Source: Solirubrobacter ginsenosidimutans
GTDB taxonomy: Bacteria > Actinomycetota > Thermoleophilia > Solirubrobacterales > Solirubrobacteraceae
Reading direction: 5' to 3'
Assembly (NCBI RefSeq): GCF_027587205.1
Contig: NZ_JAPDOD010000018.1
Coordinates: forward strand, 1-64,000
DNA: 64,000 nt
Below the pieces are notes generated by a model. It made no database searches and had not been told where the DNA came from. It saw only the letters and a list, made by a program, of their open reading frames with translations. Each line of letters begins with the position of its first letter. The stretch's first letter is position 1. Positions 61,091-64,000 of this stretch are shown piece by piece. The translations under genes and the position numbers were made by a program.

Positions 61091-61974
61091 AGGTTGTGGT
61101 CGAAGAACGCGACGACGTCTTCGGCGCGTTCTGAGATGTACTGGTAGCCCGAGTAGCGCTCGGTCGAGGGGTAGCTGATCACGGGGCCCGCGGTATGGGG
61201 CGTCGCCGCCGCGAACTCCTCGACCACCGCCAGCTCGCCCCACTGGTCGCCCGTGCCCTGCACGTACTGGACGACGGTGCCGTTGAGCCCGCGGGCGGGG
61301 ATCGCGGGGTCCTGCCGGCTCGGCAGCGGCGCGCGCATCAGCCGGTAGAGCAGGTCGACCGGCTTGATCAGCGCCGGGCCGAGCGGCCCGAGCTCGGTGC
61401 GGGCGAAGTTGGTGTTGAAGCTGATGAGGCGCGTCGGCTGGACAGCCAGCACGGCCTTGATCGGCTGCGCCGCGTCGACGCCGTAGAGGACGATGTTGCC
61501 GCCGGCGGACATCCCGATCGCGCCGATCCGCTCGCCGTCGACGTCCGCTCGCGTCCGCAGGTATTGCACCGCGCCGACGAAGTCCCGCGACTCCATCGGG
61601 CCATAGGTCTGCGGGCCCTTGCCCGCTTCGCTCTCACCGTGCCCGCGCACGTCGAACAGCAGCACGTGGTAGCCGGCGTCGTGCAGGGCCTTCACCGCGG
61701 GCAGGAAGTCGACGTCCTTGTCGGGCACCGGCGTCTGACCGGCGACGTTGCCCAGGCGGTTCCACATCCAGCCGTGGACGAAGACGATCGCCGGCCCGGG
61801 CGAAGCGCCACCCGGGACGAACCAGCCCTTGAGCCCGACCCCGTCGGTCGCCGCGAAGGCGACGTCCTCGAAGCCCAGGCCCACCGCCCCCGGCGTGCGC
61901 GTCAGCGGCGCTCGGTGCGAGCGCAGCATCAGCTTGGTCATCAGGAACGGATGAAAGGCCATTGCGTCGACCAT
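61087..61974 (-). CDS. Alpha/beta hydrolase, copy 1
   Basis: A 295-residue serine hydrolase: HGWMWNR oxyanion region, LLFDVRGHGESE and the nucleophile elbow GMSAGG. A later ATG at 61962 (MAFHPF) aligns better with copy 2, so the start is uncertain. It is closely paralogous to the hydrolase at 62011 (shared LTRTP..VGL.FE, DGVGLKGWF, HGWMWNR.GN, VDFLPA.KALHDAG). Its stop overlaps the stop of membrane protein copy 1 (CTAG). No ribosome-binding site is seen. Confidence 0.9.
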   Translation of the reverse strand: MVDAMAFHPFLMTKLMLRSHRAPLTRTPGAVGLGFEDVAFAATDGVGLKGWFVPGGASPGPAIVFVHGWMWNRLGNVAGQTPVPDKDVDFLPAVKALHDAGYHVLLFDVRGHGESEAGKGPQTYGPMESRDFVGAVQYLRTRADVDGERIGAIGMSAGGNIVLYGVDAAQPIKAVLAVQPTRLISFNTNFARTELGPLGPALIKPVDLLYRLMRAPLPSRQDPAIPARGLNGTVVQYVQGTGDQWGELAVVEEFAAATPHTAGPVISYPSTERYSGYQYISERAEDVVAFFDHNL

Positions 61975-62010
61975 ATGCGCCGACGCGTGTGAAACGAATG
62001 AGGGATTTCC

Positions 62011-62889
62011 CTAAAGGTGCGCGCGGAAGAACGCAACCACGTCGTCGGCGTGCTCCGAGATGTAGCCGTAACCCTCGTAGCGGCCGGTCGACGGGTACTT
62101 GGTCACCGGGCCGGCGTTGCCCGGCGTGACCGACGCGAATTCCTCGACGATGGCCATCTCGCCCCACGGATCGCCGGTGCCCTGGACGTACTGGACGACC
62201 GTGTCGCCGAGCTTGCGGGCCGGCACCGCGGGGTCGTGCTTGCCCGGTCGCGGCGTCCGCAGGGCGGCGTAGACGAGCTCCATCGGCTTTGCCATCGGCG
62301 GGCCGAGCGGCCCCATCTCGGTCCGCATGAAGTTCGCGTTGAAGACCGCCAGCCGCGTCGGCTGGATCGCCATGAGCGCCTTGATCGGCTGCACCTCCGG
62401 CGTGCCGTACATGACGATGTTGCCGCCCATCGACGTGCCGATGGCGCCGATCCGCTCGCCGTCGACCTCCGGCCGCGTGCGCAGGTAGCGCACCGCGCCG
62501 ATGTAGTCCTGCGCCTCCAGCGGGCCATAGGACAGCGGCTTGGAGCCGCGCTCGCTCTCTCCGTGCCAGCGGACGTCGAAGAGCAGCACGTTGAAGCCGG
62601 CGTCGTGCAGGCCCTTGGCGGCGGGCAGGAAATCGACGTCGGCGTCCTTGAGGCCTTTGACCTGGTGGGCGATGTTGCCGTGCCGGTTCCACATCCAGCC
62701 GTGGACGAACACGATCGCCGGGCTCGGCTCCGCCGCACCGCTGGAGATGAACCAGCCCTTCAGCCCGACGCCGTCGGCGGCCGCGAACGACACGCTCTCG
62801 AACTCGAGCCCCACGTCCGACGGCGTGCGCGTCAGCGGCGAGCGCCGGGCGTTGACCATCAGCTTGGTCATCACGAACGGGTTCAGCAC
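62011..62889 (-). CDS. Alpha/beta hydrolase, copy 2
   Basis: A 292-residue hydrolase starting at GTG 62889, which shares one base with the TAG of the membrane protein gene upstream (TAGTG), so translation is coupled. Nucleophile elbow GTSMGG, oxyanion HGWMWNRHGN. The closing YEGYGYISEHADDVVAFFRAH matches copy 1 (YSGYQYISERAEDVVAFFDHN). It stands in tandem with the membrane protein copy 2, whereas copy 1 is convergent with its partner. Confidence 0.91.
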   Translation of the reverse strand: MLNPFVMTKLMVNARRSPLTRTPSDVGLEFESVSFAAADGVGLKGWFISSGAAEPSPAIVFVHGWMWNRHGNIAHQVKGLKDADVDFLPAAKGLHDAGFNVLLFDVRWHGESERGSKPLSYGPLEAQDYIGAVRYLRTRPEVDGERIGAIGTSMGGNIVMYGTPEVQPIKALMAIQPTRLAVFNANFMRTEMGPLGPPMAKPMELVYAALRTPRPGKHDPAVPARKLGDTVVQYVQGTGDPWGEMAIVEEFASVTPGNAGPVTKYPSTGRYEGYGYISEHADDVVAFFRAHL

Positions 62890-64000
62890 TAGGCCACCTC
62901 CGCCTCCGCGTCTTCGACCGCCGGCAGCGCCGGCGGGAACATGATCAGCGAGATCCCGTAGCCGACGCCCATCGACGTCGTGAGCACGCCGGTCCACATC
63001 GTGGGATGCCAGCCGAGGCCGCCGTCGCCGAACAGCGCCACCGCGAGCTCCCATGGGCCCCAGACCAGCAGCGGGACGAGCAGGGCGAACCCGCGGATGC
63101 GCACCCGCGAGGCCGGGTCCTCGACGATCAGCACGCGCGCCGCGATGTCGACCAGCAGGCCGACGATGATCAGCGTGGGGATGAACTCGAGGTTCGTGAA
63201 GCGGGTGAAGAACGGGAACAGCACCGACAGCAGCGTGCACATCAACGTGACCGCGCCGAACGGCAGCACCCAGCGCCGCCGCACGTAGAGCACGGTGGCC
63301 ACGAACGCGGCGGTCCAGATCAGCACGCCGCCGATCGAGGCCATGTTCCCGAACAGGTAGTAGGGGAACACGTCGCCGCTGTAGTTGATCGAGGCGTTGT
63401 AGAGGCCCTCGACGTGCTTGACCGAGTCGCCGGAGCCCGGGGCGTAGGCGTCCTTGAACGTCAGCAGGTTGTCCTGGAAGGCCCCGGTCGGGACCATCGT
63501 CCAGAACCACGGCAGCAGGTTCATGAAGGTGAACGAGACCATCGCCAGCACGGCGGTGGCCGAGAGCACGGCGGGCCAGAGCTGGCTCAGCGGCAGGACG
63601 CGGCCGGGCCGGTGCCAGGTCGAGGCGAGGCCGATCCCCCCGAGCAGCCCGCCGGCGAGGAAGAGCATCTGGTGCGTCGGGCTGAACGGCGCGTCGATCT
63701 GGTTCTCGAAGCCGTAGGCCGCGTGCCAGGCGAAGTCGCCGGGGCCGCCGAGCGCGGCGAGTGGCAGCGCCACCAGGGCGAGCCCGTAGCCGTACGGCAC
63801 GGCCTCCATGCTGAGGTTCAGCTTGGTGCCCTTGCCCCTGGGCTGGCGCTTGACGAAGACGACGCCGATCCACGCGCCGAGCGTCGTCAGCCCCGCGTAC
63901 ATCGCGATGTGGGCGTCCGACCAGAAGCTGTCGAGCGTGGTCGAGTTGTTGTGCAGCCAGCCGTCCCAGAAGACGGCGAACAGCGTCGCGACGGCGAGGC
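62889..64000 (-). CDS. Polytopic membrane protein, copy 2 (5' end beyond the window)
   Basis: At least 370 residues; the start lies outside the window. The frame is open upstream of the first in-frame ATG (63902) and encodes VFWDGWLHNN...FWSDAHIAMYAG, which aligns with copy 1, so 63902 is not the real start. About ten hydrophobic segments. It is paralogous to the product at 59900 (HAAYGFENQIDAPFSPTHQMLFLAGG). It overlaps the hydrolase start by one base, forming an operon. Confidence 0.9.
   Translation of the reverse strand, partial: LAVATLFAVFWDGWLHNNSTTLDSFWSDAHIAMYAGLTTLGAWIGVVFVKRQPRGKGTKLNLSMEAVPYGYGLALVALPLAALGGPGDFAWHAAYGFENQIDAPFSPTHQMLFLAGGLLGGIGLASTWHRPGRVLPLSQLWPAVLSATAVLAMVSFTFMNLLPWFWTMVPTGAFQDNLLTFKDAYAPGSGDSVKHVEGLYNASINYSGDVFPYYLFGNMASIGGVLIWTAAFVATVLYVRRRWVLPFGAVTLMCTLLSVLFPFFTRFTNLEFIPTLIIVGLLVDIAARVLIVEDPASRVRIRGFALLVPLLVWGPWELAVALFGDGGLGWHPTMWTGVLTTSMGVGYGISLIMFPPALPAVEDAEAEVA

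Overview
The window is very GC-rich, gene-dense chromosomal DNA of an actinobacterium. The gene content points to the class Thermoleophilia (Solirubrobacterales, Solirubrobacter/Conexibacter-like): AbiEi/DUF559-type proteins, FecR-like and Ig-like secreted proteins, delta-60 and FG-GAP propellers, and RCA...C-x-G carboxy-terminal domains. The taxonomic placement is inferred from protein style; there is no rRNA or other marker gene here. I saw no tRNA, rRNA, CRISPR array, insertion sequence or prophage. No gene-free stretch exceeds about 230 bases.

Layout. 1-4.7 kb (mostly minus): a GC-rich direct-repeat tract, an AbiEi/DUF559 protein, then a compact minus-strand run of TetR regulator, PfkB sugar kinase, a repeat-encoded Pro/Ala/Ser/Thr small ORF, metallophosphoesterase, SRPBCC protein and ArsR regulator. 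4.7-7.6 kb (plus): a DrrAB-type ABC exporter, divergent from the TetR gene with two operator-like palindromes between them, and a YcaQ-type DNA glycosylase. 7.7-15.9 kb: three tandem paralogous secreted M1-type metallopeptidases. 15.9-20.2 kb: DedA protein, fumarylacetoacetase, acetyltransferase, FecR-like secreted protein and DUF3307 protein. 20.2-25.6 kb: an adenylate/guanylate cyclase with two CHASE2 sensor modules, and an LVIVD-repeat secreted protein. 25.7-30.8 kb: an overlapping gene run with an orphan substrate-binding lipoprotein, a small lipoprotein, CopC-CopD and YcnI-type copper proteins, then an ECF sigma factor with a membrane partner. 30.8-46.6 kb: large secreted proteins (amidase, FG-GAP propeller, unknown HEHGDD protein, 1569-residue multi-propeller protein) and a SARP/NB-ARC/TPR regulator.

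46.7-51.6 kb (minus): a tight five-gene operon of an alpha/beta hydrolase with a Cys nucleophile (GHCVGG), a 487-residue unknown, two related small proteins and a DyP-type peroxidase. 51.7-64 kb: two MMPL transporters flanking thiolase, flavoprotein oxidoreductase and SDR genes, then a SnoaL-like protein and two copies of a module made of a polytopic membrane protein plus an alpha/beta hydrolase. The last gene runs off the window.

The most striking pattern is a shared carboxy-terminal domain of about 115-140 residues. It ends in YSKTLTFTLSTTTP or a close variant and closes five secreted proteins with three unrelated heads: three metallopeptidases, an amidase and an LVIVD propeller. It looks like a common surface-targeting or matrix module served by the general secretion route, but no processing enzyme for it is visible here. 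A second shared carboxy-terminal domain links the FG-GAP and delta-60 propeller proteins.
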